A stretch of 64,000 nucleotides of DNA from contig DASUGU010000042.1 of NCBI GenBank assembly GCA_036273855.1, positions 173,050 to 237,049 of the forward strand, in the 5' to 3' direction. The notes below the pieces were generated by a model. It was not told the DNA's origin. It saw nothing but the letters and a program-made list of their open reading frames with translations, and did not search any database. The stretch comes from DATEPR01 sp036273855 (GTDB lineage Bacteria; Actinomycetota; Actinomycetes; Mycobacteriales; Pseudonocardiaceae). Made by a program: the position numbers and the translations under genes. This document shows positions 1 to 9,079 of this stretch, in pieces. How positions within the stretch are numbered: position 1 is the first letter of the stretch; the number at the start of each line of letters is the position of its first letter.

Positions 1-264
1 CACCCGCGCGCCCGCCCGCACGGCCGCGGCGACACCCGCCAGCCACGCGGTCTCCAGCGCGCGGAAGGCCGACCCGACGTTGATGCCACCATCGGGCGCG
101 AACTCGATGCCGTCGTCCGAGGTCTGCATCGACACGGGCATGGCGTCGATCAGCATGTCGACGCCCAGGACCAGCCAGGGATCGGGCAGCACCGCCTGGA
201 GGCAGCGCGCGATCCCGGACTTGCCCGAGCTGGATCCGCCGTTGAGTACGATCACCTGGGTCAC
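1..264 (-). CDS. Chloramphenicol-phosphotransferase-like P-loop kinase, C-terminus cut by window edge
   Basis: The minus strand reads from a GTG at 264 into the left edge, giving 88 codons of the N-terminus. The protein opens with V-T-Q-V-I-V-L-N-G and then a P-loop, GGSSSGKS, at about residues 9-16. Further on it reads LGVDMLIDAMP, the pattern seen in chloramphenicol 3-O-phosphotransferase-like kinases (known family: small AAA-type kinases that phosphorylate a hydroxyl on a small molecule). The next upstream GTG meets a stop after three codons, so 264 is the only sensible start. It is divergent from the XRE-cupin gene, with 66 bp between them. The true substrate cannot be told; a generic AAA kinase is the alternative. 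Confidence 0.75.
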   Translation of the reverse strand, partial: MTQVIVLNGGSSSGKSGIARCLQAVLPDPWLVLGVDMLIDAMPVSMQTSDDGIEFAPDGGINVGSAFRALETAWLAGVAAAVRAGARV

Positions 265-330
265 CGGGTCACAGTAGGTCAGGGCCGCGCGCGGCCTGCG
301 ACCACCCGGCGTCGCTGGCAGGCTGGTCGG

Positions 331-906
331 GTGGACGATCTGGACCAGGTGCTCACCGGCGTCGGGCCGAGGCTGCGCGAGCTGCGCAGGCGGCGGGACG
401 TCACTCTGGCCGAACTGGCCGAGGCCACCGGCATCTCGGAGAGCACGCTCTCCCGCCTGGAGACCGGCGAACGGCAGCCGACGCTGAAGCTGCTGCTGCC
501 CCTGGCACGGGCCCACCGGGTGGCGCTGGACGAACTCGTCGGCGCGCCGGCGACCGGTGATCCGCGCGTGCACCTCCGCCCGATCCGCCGCGGCGGCATG
601 ACGCTGATGCCGTTGAGCCGCCGGGCCGGTGGCGTGCAGGCGTTCAAGATGATCATCCCGGCGAAGCTGCGCGACGCCGACCCCGATCCGCGCAGCCACG
701 CCGGGTACGAGTGGCTCTACGTGCTCAGCGGGCGCCTGCGGTTCGTCCTCGGCACCCAGGACCTGGTGCTCACCGCGGGCGAGGCGGCCGAGTTCGACAC
801 GCACGTGCCGCACTGGATGGGCAACGCGGACGACGCCGCCGTGGAGCTGTTGGTCCTGTTCGGCCCGCAGGGCGAACGCGCCCACCTGCGAGCCCGCACC
901 ACGTGA
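331..906 (+). CDS. XRE-family regulator with C-terminal cupin sensor domain
   Basis: This 191-residue protein starts at GTG 331. Residues about 12-66 form an XRE helix-turn-helix (GISESTLSRLETGERQPTL is a clear recognition-helix region). Residues about 105-180 form a cupin, with the GYEWLYVLSGRLRF and HVPHWMGN strands. The known family binds a palindromic operator through the HTH and a small ligand or metal through the cupin. It is divergent from the kinase-like gene at the left edge and is followed 13 bp later by the ankyrin gene in the same direction. The ligand and targets are unknown. The family call is firm. Confidence 0.88.
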   Translation: MDDLDQVLTGVGPRLRELRRRRDVTLAELAEATGISESTLSRLETGERQPTLKLLLPLARAHRVALDELVGAPATGDPRVHLRPIRRGGMTLMPLSRRAGGVQAFKMIIPAKLRDADPDPRSHAGYEWLYVLSGRLRFVLGTQDLVLTAGEAAEFDTHVPHWMGNADDAAVELLVLFGPQGERAHLRARTT

Positions 907-919
907 GTTAGCGTGGTCC

Positions 920-1504
920 ATGGACCTCGTCGAGCTGGTGGTGGCCGTCGCGGCCGGCGATCGCCCGGCCGTCAGCGCGTCGCTCGACGCCGATCCGTCG
1001 TTGGTCACGGCACGCCTGGCCAGCCTGGACGAGTTCTTCGTCGCCGAGTGTCATGCCCAGGTCTATGCGGGCGACACCGCGCTGCACGCCGCCGCGTTCG
1101 CCTACGACCGCGAGATCGCCCGAGATCTGGTGGCCCGCGGCGCCGACGTCCGCGCCCGCAACCGCCGGGGCGCCGAACCCTTGCACGCGGCGGTAACCGG
1201 CGTGCCGGGTGCGACGAACTGGGATCCGCCACGGCAACGGGCCATCATCGAGTACCTCATCGAGGCGGGCGCCGACCCCAACGCCACCGCCCGGGGCGGG
1301 GTCACGCCGCTGCATCGCGCCGTCCGGAACCGATGTTCGGTGGCCGTGGCAGCACTGCTGCGTGCGGGCGCCGACCCTCACCTGACCAACGACCACGGCT
1401 CGACACCGGCCGATCTGGCCCGCTGGACGACCGGGCGTGGCGGCACGGGGTCGGATGCGGCCAAGGTCGAACAGCAGGCCATCGTCGACCTGCTCGGCAG
1501 CTAG
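920..1504 (+). CDS. Ankyrin-repeat protein
   Basis: The protein has 194 residues and starts at ATG 920, right after the XRE-cupin gene. It shows about four ankyrin repeats with the usual GDTALHAAA, GAEPLHAAV, GVTPLHRAV and GSTPADLAR turns and GAD-type loops between them. There is no signal peptide or membrane segment, so it should be a cytoplasmic protein-protein interaction module. Its stop overlaps the stop of the convergent methyltransferase by a few bases (1501-1504). No enzyme domain is attached. The partner is unknown. Confidence 0.88.
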   Translation: MDLVELVVAVAAGDRPAVSASLDADPSLVTARLASLDEFFVAECHAQVYAGDTALHAAAFAYDREIARDLVARGADVRARNRRGAEPLHAAVTGVPGATNWDPPRQRAIIEYLIEAGADPNATARGGVTPLHRAVRNRCSVAVAALLRAGADPHLTNDHGSTPADLARWTTGRGGTGSDAAKVEQQAIVDLLGS

Positions 1505-2139
1505 GTCTTGTTTCGCACCACTCGCACCACGTTGTCGCCGCGCACTCCGTGTTGTCCGTCCGGCCCGTCGTGGTGGCGCTCGACCAGTTCGGTCAGGGCC
1601 ACGGTCCACCCGTCCGGCAGGTCCAGCGCGCGCAGGATCTCGTCGATGGTCGGGAACCGGTAGTCGTGCGGCGGTGTCTCCACCCAGGTCGGCCAGCCGG
1701 CGTGGCTGACGATCAGCAGCGTCCCGCCGGGCGCCACCGCGCCGGCCGCGCGCCGCAGGATCGCCTCCCACTCCCCCGGTCCGGCCACCGGTGACTGCAG
1801 GAACTGCGCCGACACCAGGTCGAACGAGCCCTCCGGCGCGGACCGGGACAGGTCGTGCCGCACCCACTCGATCCGGTCCCCCACGCCTGCCGCGTCGGCG
1901 TGCGCGGCGGCCCGGCCCAGTGCGGTCGCCGAGATGTCCACCGCCGTCACCTGCCAGCCCTGCCCCGCCAGCCACACCGCGTCGGCGCCCTCGCCACAGC
2001 CCAGATCCATGGCCGAAGCCGGCTGCAGCGCCTCGATCTCCCGCACCAGCAACGGATTCGGCCGTCCACTCCACACGGCGTCCCGCTCCTGGTAGAAGCC
2101 TTCCCAGAACTGCTCAGCACTCGTACTCGTGTCCGTCAC
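1501..2139 (-). CDS. Class I SAM-dependent methyltransferase
   Basis: This 212-residue protein uses a GTG at 2139; an open frame continues upstream to 2229 but that extension has no methyltransferase-like sequence. Motif I is visible as AMDLGCGEGADAVWLAG, followed by VTAVDIS (the acidic end of beta-2 that contacts SAM ribose) and a DLVSAQFLQ segment in the motif IV region. The N-terminus FWEGFYQERDAVWSG resembles the small SAM methyltransferases related to tellurite-resistance TehB. The substrate is unknown. It ends convergently with the ankyrin gene, and the acetyltransferase gene lies upstream on the same strand. Confidence 0.85.
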   Translation of the reverse strand: MTDTSTSAEQFWEGFYQERDAVWSGRPNPLLVREIEALQPASAMDLGCGEGADAVWLAGQGWQVTAVDISATALGRAAAHADAAGVGDRIEWVRHDLSRSAPEGSFDLVSAQFLQSPVAGPGEWEAILRRAAGAVAPGGTLLIVSHAGWPTWVETPPHDYRFPTIDEILRALDLPDGWTVALTELVERHHDGPDGQHGVRGDNVVRVVRNKT

Positions 2140-2200
2140 GACGCCATCATGTGCCCCGGTTGCCGGTAGGGCGACTTTTCTTGCCGAACCGGCAACGCGG

Positions 2201-2761
2201 TCAGTCCAGCGACAGCCGCACGATGGCACGGGACCCGCTGGGCCGCGCGACCTCGACGAAACCGGCCTGCAGATACATCGGCAGCGGACCCTGGTACAGC
2301 CCGGACGAACCGGTCGGCCGCACCGCCGGATCGACCGGGTACGCCTCCACGATCCGGCCGCCGTGCCGCCGCGCGAAGTCCACGGCGGCCGACAACAGCC
2401 GCGCCGCCACGCCCTGCCGCCGGTGCCCGACCCGCACCACGAAACACGTCACCGACCACAAGCCTGGCTCGTCCGAGGTGGCCTGCGCGCCCCGCATGGT
2501 GGCCAGCCGGGGATAGTCACCGCGCGGTGCCACGGCACACCAGCCGATCGGGCGGCCGTCGGCGTAGGCGAGCACGCCGTGCGGCACCTCGGCCGCCGTC
2601 ACCTGCCGGCACATCGCGGCCCGGTTGCCCACCCGGTCGTCGTGCCGGTACGGCCCGTCGGAGCGGTAGTACTGGCACCAGCACCGTGACGGATCGCCGC
2701 GCTCCCCCAACAGTTCCGCCAGGTCGTCCCACCGATCCGCGGTGGCGTCCCGAACGTCCAT
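2201..2761 (-). CDS. GNAT-family N-acetyltransferase
   Basis: The 186-residue protein starts at ATG 2761; the open frame extends upstream, but MDVRDATADRWDDL is a natural GNAT beginning. The N-terminal CWCQYYR segment is a mark of a GNAT subgroup common in actinomycetes. The acetyl-CoA loop reads VRVGHRRQGVAARLL, matching the RxxGxG/A motif, and is preceded by VTCFVV (beta-4). The known reaction is transfer of acetyl from acetyl-CoA to an amine. The substrate is unknown. It is upstream of, and co-directional with, the methyltransferase (61 bp gap) and divergent from ridA. Confidence 0.88.
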   Translation of the reverse strand: MDVRDATADRWDDLAELLGERGDPSRCWCQYYRSDGPYRHDDRVGNRAAMCRQVTAAEVPHGVLAYADGRPIGWCAVAPRGDYPRLATMRGAQATSDEPGLWSVTCFVVRVGHRRQGVAARLLSAAVDFARRHGGRIVEAYPVDPAVRPTGSSGLYQGPLPMYLQAGFVEVARPSGSRAIVRLSLD

Positions 2762-2840
2762 CCCGTCACCTCCACAGGCATCGCCGCCCGGCGACAAACC
2801 GCTTGGGGCGCGGTGCGCTGAACTGGCATGATCCGGCATC

Positions 2841-3233
2841 ATGGCCGTGCATCTGATCCGCAGCAAGACGCTGTACCCCGGCGCCCCCTACGCCTACGCC
2901 GCAACGACTCCGGACGCGAGCCTGGTGTTCACCGCGGGCGCCTGCCCACTGGACGAGCACGGCACGGTCGTCGCGCCCGGTGACATCGCGGCCCAGACCC
3001 GCCAGGTGCTGGCCAATCTGCGGACTGCGTTGGCCGACTCGAAGGCGACGTTCCAGCAGGTCGTCAAGACCACCGTCTACGTGGCCAGCAGCGATCGCGA
3101 CGATCTGGTGACGGCGTGGAACGAGGTGGCCGCCGCGTTCGGTGACCACGACGCGCCCAGCACGCTGCTCGGCGTCGCCGTCCTCGGCTACCCCGACCAG
3201 CTCGTCGAGATCGAGGCCGTCGCGGCCCGGTAA
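2841..3233 (+). CDS. RidA/YjgF/UK114-family protein
   Basis: The protein has 130 residues with ATG at 2841. It carries the RidA fold sequence SLVFTAGACPLDEHGTVV, then QTRQVLANLRTAL, and ends LVEIEAVAAR, the typical C-terminal VEIEAVA strand. Known RidA proteins hydrolyse reactive enamine/imine intermediates made by PLP enzymes, using a conserved Arg near residue 105. I do not find that Arg in the GVAVLGYPDQLVEIEA stretch, so this may be one of the non-deaminating subfamilies. It is divergent from the GNAT gene and convergent with the hemoglobin gene. Confidence 0.85.
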   Translation: MAVHLIRSKTLYPGAPYAYAATTPDASLVFTAGACPLDEHGTVVAPGDIAAQTRQVLANLRTALADSKATFQQVVKTTVYVASSDRDDLVTAWNEVAAAFGDHDAPSTLLGVAVLGYPDQLVEIEAVAAR

Positions 3234-3251
3234 CCTCCGGTTAACTGAAGG

Positions 3252-3710
3252 TTACTCGCCCGGGTCGCCTGCCCAGTTCCAGTGCGGCACCTCGCGCAGC
3301 GGGTGCAGTTCGTCGTCCGTCGTGGCGTTGGAGTTCTGCATCGCCACGTGCGAGCCGAACTCGACGTGTTCGGCCAGCGCGGTGCGGAACGGCTTGTCGT
3401 CGGGCAGGCCCGCCTTGTCCGCCGCGGCCAGGTACAGGTCGACGAACCGCTGCCGCTGCTCGTCGGTGATGTGCAGGCCCCGGTGGGCGTCGATCAACTG
3501 GCCGAAGCCGACTTCCTCGGTGAACCTGGCGGGTCCGCCGAACGACTCGGCGTCGAACGCGGTCAGGTGATCGACGTGTTCCGGCTTTCCCTTGCCGAAC
3601 AAGGGAATCAGCATCGGGTCGGCCAGTACGCTGCTGTAGAAGATGTCCACGAAGCGGTGAATCGCCTGCTCACCGCCCGCGTGCTCGAACATGGTCTCGC
3701 GCTCGGTCAT
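3252..3710 (-). CDS. Group 2 truncated hemoglobin-like globin
   Basis: The 152-residue protein starts at ATG 3710; the open frame runs on to 3773, but MTERETMFEHAGG is the expected start. The sequence follows group II truncated hemoglobins: FYSSVLADPMLIPLF early on, ESFGGPARFTEE (CD region), then AHRGLHITDEQRQRF with the probable proximal His. The C-terminal VPHWNW segment is usual in this group. Known members bind oxygen or nitric oxide in the cytosol and often serve NO or peroxide detoxification. It stands alone, convergent with ridA. Confidence 0.85.
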   Translation of the reverse strand: MTERETMFEHAGGEQAIHRFVDIFYSSVLADPMLIPLFGKGKPEHVDHLTAFDAESFGGPARFTEEVGFGQLIDAHRGLHITDEQRQRFVDLYLAAADKAGLPDDKPFRTALAEHVEFGSHVAMQNSNATTDDELHPLREVPHWNWAGDPGE

Positions 3711-3776
3711 GGGTGCCCCCGCATCCTCGGCAGGCCGGCACGCTAGCACGCGTCTCGCATCGATGCCGGGCACTCG

Positions 3777-4787
3777 TCACGGTTGTCCGGATGCGTCCGT
3801 GATCATGCCGCGCAGCGCCGCCTCGGCACCCGCCTGGAACCGGCTCGCCGCCCCGAGTTCGTCCATCAGCAGCCGCACCCGGCGGCCGACGGTCCGCTCG
3901 CTGACCCCCAGCTGCCGCCCGATGGCCGCGTCGCCCAGCCCGGCGGCCAGCAGCGACAACAGCCGACCCGCGTCGTCGGGCACCGCAGGGCCGATGGCGC
4001 CGGGCAGCAGGAACGGCACGGCCTCCCGCCACACCTGCTCGAAGTAGGCGATCAGCACGGTCAGCATGGTGGAGCGGCGGATGATGACCACCCGGTCGTC
4101 GCCGGACTCCTCGCTCAGCGGCAGCAGCGCGGCCGACCGGTCGAAGATCGCGACCTTCACCGGCAGGTCGGCGGCCAGCCGGATCTGCTCGCCCGCTCTG
4201 CTCAGCGCGGTCAGCAACTCGGCGCCCCCGCTGTCGTCCAGGCACGACCGGTCGTAGACGCAGCGCACCGACACGCCCCGCGCGAGCAGTGCCAGTTCGG
4301 CGGCGCGCTGGGTGGCGTGGCCGGGCGGCAGCACGTAGGGCGGCCGGTCGAACACCAGGATCTCCCGCTGGGCGGTGGATTCCAGGTGCACGAACCGCCG
4401 CGCGATGTGGTCCTTGCCGGTGACCACCTCGATCAGTTCGTGCGCGTGCTCGGACCGGCCGACCGAGTAGAGGTCCTCGAACGCGGCCACGGCCCTGCGG
4501 TGCTCCTCCAGTGCCGTCTCCAGTTCCCGCTCGTGGCCGCTCATGCTGGTGGACGGTCGATGCGCGGTGTACGTCGCGGGGCGGGTCGCGGTGGCCGTGA
4601 CCAGGTCCCTGCGCACCAGTCGACCGGCGGCCGCGCGGACCGTGGCGGGTGTGGCGCCGGTGCGGGCCGCGATGGCGGCGGCCGTGAGTCCCGGGGACAC
4701 CAGGATGGCCCGGTACGTCTCCTCGTCGTCGCCGTCGAGCAACGCGCTCACAACCACCCCACCAGCACTGTGACCGGAACCGGACAT
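3777..4787 (-). CDS. TrmB-like/LuxR-type transcriptional regulator
   Basis: The protein has 336 residues. Residues about 20-75 form a winged helix of TrmB type (TAAAIAARTGATPATVRAAAGRLVRRDLV). A coiled stretch (HERELETALEEHRRAVAAFEDL) follows. The middle region, about 110-260, resembles the phospholipase-D-like sensor fold found in this family. Residues about 275-330 are a LuxR HTH (LLAAGLGDAAIGRQLGVSERTV). Proteins of this TrmB-middle-LuxR build are common regulators in actinomycetes beside secreted-enzyme or secondary-metabolite genes. It is divergent from the large protease gene, sharing the 91 bp between 4788 and 4878, so control of that gene is a reasonable inference. Confidence 0.82.
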   Translation of the reverse strand: MSGSGHSAGGVVVSALLDGDDEETYRAILVSPGLTAAAIAARTGATPATVRAAAGRLVRRDLVTATATRPATYTAHRPSTSMSGHERELETALEEHRRAVAAFEDLYSVGRSEHAHELIEVVTGKDHIARRFVHLESTAQREILVFDRPPYVLPPGHATQRAAELALLARGVSVRCVYDRSCLDDSGGAELLTALSRAGEQIRLAADLPVKVAIFDRSAALLPLSEESGDDRVVIIRRSTMLTVLIAYFEQVWREAVPFLLPGAIGPAVPDDAGRLLSLLAAGLGDAAIGRQLGVSERTVGRRVRLLMDELGAASRFQAGAEAALRGMITDASGQP

Positions 4788-4878
4788 CGTCAGAATACGA
4801 CGGACACTTTGTTTGACTCACGAACTGTCGGCGCGGGAGCTTGGGAGCCGCAAGCGACGCCGGACGCGGGAGGGCACA

Positions 4879-7800
4879 GTGCGATCAGGTCACGCGACAA
4901 CATTCCGGTGGCGCACCGCGAGAGTGGCCGTGTCGGCCCTCCTGATCGGCGTCGGTGTCGTGGGTGTCACCACCCAGCAGGCCACCGCAGCACCGAAACC
5001 CACGGTCACCAAGCCGACTGTCGTGTACCGGAACCTGAAGCTGGTCAACGGCGACACCGCGACGGTGTTCTCCAACGGCCTGGCCGAGGTGTTCCGGCCC
5101 GGCGACGCGGCCACCGAGTACCGGATGGTCCCGCTCGTCCCGTCCGGCTCGGCCGCCACCGCAGGCGTGCTGCCCGCGCGACCGCAGGTGGCATTCGACC
5201 TGGCCAAGGCGCCCGCCGTGCCGTACGCGAACGACCAGGTCGAGGTGGTGCTCGCGCCGACCGTGGCCGCCACCAGCGCGCAGCGGGAACTGCCGGCCAC
5301 CGCCGTGGCGCCTGGTGCGCCGACACCCGACTACACGACCAACGCGACGTTCAACGAGCAGCTCGCCGGCATGGGCGTGACCAGCCTGAACCAGGTGTTC
5401 AGCGGCCTGCCCCCGGCCGGCGACACCGGTGTCGACCTGTCCCGGGTCTACACGATGCACGTCACCCACACGTCGATGCCGGCGGCACTGGCCATGCTCA
5501 CCGCGTCCCCCGACGTCGCCTACGCCGAACCGGACTGGATCACCTCCGCGCTGAGCACCACGCCGATGCCGGTGCCCGCGAACACCGCGCACCAGGCGAC
5601 CCGCGCCGCGGTGACCCCCGGCACCGCATTACCCACCAACGTCGGACTCCAGTCCAGCGCCCAGTCGCTGCTCAACAGCACGGCGACCGACTGGGTGCCG
5701 GCCTACCAGGGCCTGGAGTCGGCCTACCACCAGTTGCCCGGCACCGGTGAGGTGATCACCGACGTGTCACTGGGCGACCTGACATCGGCCGGGGTGCCCA
5801 GCGACGACCCGTGCGCGCAGTTCGTGGGCGCGTTCGGCCCGACCACGGTCATCCAGGGCGGCCAGCGGTTCCTCGACCTGCCGTCGATGCCGCTGATCCC
5901 GACCTGGACCGCGGACGCCAAGGCCAGGCTCGACCCGACCGGCGAGACCTGTGACGTCGACCCGTTCGACACCGAGATCGACCTCGACTTCGCGATGATG
6001 GCGCCGCTGCCGCACGACCTGCAGCGGCCGGACGCGCTGGGCTCCGGGCTGACCGACCTGCTGGGCATCGCGCCCGGCGCCGCGTACCGCCTCGTCGTGC
6101 CGTCCGACCCGACCGGCTCGATCAGCAGTGTGGACGCCGCCCTGCTGGCCGCCGCCAAGCAGACTCCCCGGCCGGACGTGATCACCGCGAGCCTCGGCTT
6201 CGGCCTGGACTCCGAAGGTTTCCCCTCCCGGTACCTGGAGGACGACCCCGTCACCGAGTCGCTGATCGCCGAGCTCACCCACAAGTTCGGCATCACGGTC
6301 GCCGTGTCGGCCAACGACGGCCTGCGCACCCCGACCGACGCCGCCGTGAGCCCCACCGGCGGTTCGGCGGCCACCGACGTCGCCCCGTCGGCCAAGCAGG
6401 CCACCAGCCTGGACGACGTCGAGTTCTCCACGGTGCCGTCGAAGGACGTGGACTCCGGCGCCATCGACGTCGGCGGGGTCACCCTGAACGACATCTCCGC
6501 CGCCCCACCGAACGATCCGGCCAACGCGGCTCTGGCCGCCCAGCAGGCGTTCGCCGACGTGCGCTGGACGGGTGCCGCCGACTTCTCGTCCGGGTTCGGC
6601 TCGCGGGTGAACATCTCGGCGCCCGGAGACAACGTGCTCAGCTTCGAGCACTCAGCAGGCGGTGCGCCCGACGCCGTGGACGTGGTGAACGAGGGTGGCA
6701 CGTCGGCGTCGGTGCAGGAGGTCGGCGCGGCCGCTGCCGTGGTCCTGCAGACCGCCCGCCTGACCGGCGACCAGTCGGTCACCAGCCCGTCGGCACTGCG
6801 CTCCTACCTGGAGCACACCGCGAATCCCGTGCCCGACGTGCCGCAGGCGGACCGGTCGCTCAACGTCGGTCCGCAGGTGGACCTCGGCGCGGCCGTGACC
6901 GGACTGCTGGACAGGGCGGGCATTCACCGGCAACCCGGCGTGGCCCGGGTCGCCGTGGCACAACGGCAGAGCATCAACGGTTTCGGCGCGTTCTTCTCGT
7001 CCGAGACCGATCCGGCGAACATCCCGCTGCGCGGGGCGGCGCAGAACGAGTTGCTGTCGATCTCGCCCGACTGGATCGGCCTGCCCGCCCACGTCAGCTA
7101 CCAGTTGTCCGCCGAGCGCCCGGACGGCAGCCACCAGACGCTGGCCACCGGACCGTCGGCGCGGCTGCAACCCGACGCGATCATCGCCGCCGCCGGGACG
7201 GCACCGTCCACCACCGGACCCACCTCGGTCACGCTCGACTACACCGCGAGCGTCGGCGGGCACGTGGTGGCCAGCACCACCGTCCCGCTCACGTTCGGCC
7301 CGCAGACCGGCGTGCCGACACCGCTGGCGCCGGTCGTCCCGGCCGTCGTCACCGGCGACTCGTTCCTGGTGCACTACGACCTGACCGGCCAGACGGCGTT
7401 CACCGACCCGACGCTGGTGGTGTCCGCGCCCGGCCGTATGGACCCGTTCCAGCACTTCTACCTGCCGATCTACTCGGCACCGCTGCACGGCACGACCGGC
7501 ACGGTGCGGGTGCCGGTGGCCGCGCTGGCCGGCGGCGGGATCTACGGCGTCGCCGTGCAGTCGGCGCCGGACCAGTTCAACTTCAGCCAGTTCGCGTTCA
7601 CCAGGCTGCGGGGCGCGCCGGTCGACACGCAGCCGACGGCTCCGCTGCTGTCCGCCGCCCACCAGCCCACCGGGCACACGCTGACCGTCCCGTTCGACGG
7701 CGACTTCCGGGTGGCCTGGGACGTCCGGCAGGTGCCGCACGCCACCGGTGTGCTGCTGGAGATCAGCGCGGCCGGCCCGAACGACTTCAACTCGTTCGCC

Positions 7801-9075
7801 ACGTTCAACAACCCGAACGGCACCATCCGGGACGACAACGGCCACGACACCGGCTCGGTCCTGGCCCGCCGACTGTCCGGCGCGTCCGGCGGCGTCGACC
7901 TGCCCGCCTCGGTGCTCGATCCGACGATGACCCACTCGGTGCGGGTCATCCCGCTGCTGGCGTCGGGTGCGCCTGCCGGTGAGTCGTCCGAGGTCAGCAC
8001 GGTCAGCCGCAACGGTGTCGCGCCATCGGACGGCGGTGCGGTGCTGGACGGCTTCGGCGTCGACGCCCACGGTTCGGACGGTCTGGTCACGTCCAACCAG
8101 GTGACCGACGACGGCACGCCGCTCAGCTCGGTGGAGACGTTCGACCAGCGGGACAACAGCATCACCGGCACGCTGGTGAAGTCGAAGAAGGACTCGTTCG
8201 CCACCCCGAACAATTCCGCGCCCGGCATCCTGGCCGGCGACACCGCGCTGTACGCGGACACCCGCAACGCCGACGGCACCACCACCTACACGGTCCGCGG
8301 CCCGCTGGCGTCCCACCGCACGACCGCGTGGACACCGCCGGACGCACCGGCGAGTGCCCAGGTGGCTCTGGCGGACAACCAGGACACGGCAACGGATGCG
8401 GTGCTGATCGGCAACACCCAGCTCGGCTGGCGGGTGCTCACCACGAACGTCAGGGCCAACACGTTCGGCCCGTCGGTCGACCTCGGCCCGGCACTGTCGT
8501 CGTTCGGTTTCGCCGAGGTGACCGCGCTCGGCGAGGACACCACGACCGGCACGGCCGTGCTCGGCGGATCGGACTTCCTCAACGGCTCCATCCCGCCGAG
8601 CCTGATCACCGTCGACCTGGCCACCGGTGACCTGCACAGCCGGACCGGTGTCGGCACCGGCACGCCGTCCGGCGTCGCGGTCGACTCGACCACCGGCACG
8701 GCGGCCATGGCCACGCAGGACGGCGTCGGCGTGTACGACCTGGCCGCCGGCACAGCGGCGCTGAGCACTCCGGGCGGCGCCACCTACGAGCACCCGGCGG
8801 CCGACCCGAAGGCGGGCGAGTTCCTGGTGCAGGAGGTCGTGACACCCGGCGCCGAGCTGTCCACGCCCGGCCTGGGCGCCACGCCGGACGGCAACAGCGT
8901 GTCCTCCATGGTGGTGCTGAACCATCAGGGCGGTGTGGTGAACCGGATCCAGCGGTTCAACGACTTCAACGTGTTCACCCAGGACATCGGCGACTACGTC
9001 CAGCTGAACCCGGCCACCCACACCGGCTACACGCTCGGCCCGCTCGGCCAGCAACTCGCCCCGTTCACCTACTGA
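4879..9075 (+). CDS. Large secreted subtilase-superfamily (S8/S53-like) peptidase
   Basis: I place the start at GTG 4879 because GGGAGGG lies a few bases upstream. An in-frame TTG at 4813 has no such site and would add 22 residues, and residue numbers below count from that TTG. A basic stretch and a hydrophobic helix end near ATAAP (about residue 60), which reads as a signal peptide. MPAALAMLTASPDVAYAEPDW at about 220-242 looks like the end of an I9-type propeptide. The catalytic domain shows an Asp in VITDVS (D317), SANDG with the oxyanion Asn (N501) and GTSAS with the nucleophile (S631). The usual HGTH is absent; EIDLD (E388/D392) stands near its place, as in S53 sedolisins. The last 700 residues are beta-rich and look like adhesion or beta-propeller modules. 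A secreted protease is likely. Confidence 0.75.
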   Translation: MRSGHATTFRWRTARVAVSALLIGVGVVGVTTQQATAAPKPTVTKPTVVYRNLKLVNGDTATVFSNGLAEVFRPGDAATEYRMVPLVPSGSAATAGVLPARPQVAFDLAKAPAVPYANDQVEVVLAPTVAATSAQRELPATAVAPGAPTPDYTTNATFNEQLAGMGVTSLNQVFSGLPPAGDTGVDLSRVYTMHVTHTSMPAALAMLTASPDVAYAEPDWITSALSTTPMPVPANTAHQATRAAVTPGTALPTNVGLQSSAQSLLNSTATDWVPAYQGLESAYHQLPGTGEVITDVSLGDLTSAGVPSDDPCAQFVGAFGPTTVIQGGQRFLDLPSMPLIPTWTADAKARLDPTGETCDVDPFDTEIDLDFAMMAPLPHDLQRPDALGSGLTDLLGIAPGAAYRLVVPSDPTGSISSVDAALLAAAKQTPRPDVITASLGFGLDSEGFPSRYLEDDPVTESLIAELTHKFGITVAVSANDGLRTPTDAAVSPTGGSAATDVAPSAKQATSLDDVEFSTVPSKDVDSGAIDVGGVTLNDISAAPPNDPANAALAAQQAFADVRWTGAADFSSGFGSRVNISAPGDNVLSFEHSAGGAPDAVDVVNEGGTSASVQEVGAAAAVVLQTARLTGDQSVTSPSALRSYLEHTANPVPDVPQADRSLNVGPQVDLGAAVTGLLDRAGIHRQPGVARVAVAQRQSINGFGAFFSSETDPANIPLRGAAQNELLSISPDWIGLPAHVSYQLSAERPDGSHQTLATGPSARLQPDAIIAAAGTAPSTTGPTSVTLDYTASVGGHVVASTTVPLTFGPQTGVPTPLAPVVPAVVTGDSFLVHYDLTGQTAFTDPTLVVSAPGRMDPFQHFYLPIYSAPLHGTTGTVRVPVAALAGGGIYGVAVQSAPDQFNFSQFAFTRLRGAPVDTQPTAPLLSAAHQPTGHTLTVPFDGDFRVAWDVRQVPHATGVLLEISAAGPNDFNSFATFNNPNGTIRDDNGHDTGSVLARRLSGASGGVDLPASVLDPTMTHSVRVIPLLASGAPAGESSEVSTVSRNGVAPSDGGAVLDGFGVDAHGSDGLVTSNQVTDDGTPLSSVETFDQRDNSITGTLVKSKKDSFATPNNSAPGILAGDTALYADTRNADGTTTYTVRGPLASHRTTAWTPPDAPASAQVALADNQDTATDAVLIGNTQLGWRVLTTNVRANTFGPSVDLGPALSSFGFAEVTALGEDTTTGTAVLGGSDFLNGSIPPSLITVDLATGDLHSRTGVGTGTPSGVAVDSTTGTAAMATQDGVGVYDLAAGTAALSTPGGATYEHPAADPKAGEFLVQEVVTPGAELSTPGLGATPDGNSVSSMVVLNHQGGVVNRIQRFNDFNVFTQDIGDYVQLNPATHTGYTLGPLGQQLAPFTY

Positions 9076-9079
9076 CCGA

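Noticed and set aside
4813..4878. TTG 4813 as start of the large protease
   Set aside because: No ribosome-binding site before it; GTG 4879 has GGGAGGG and directly precedes the signal peptide.
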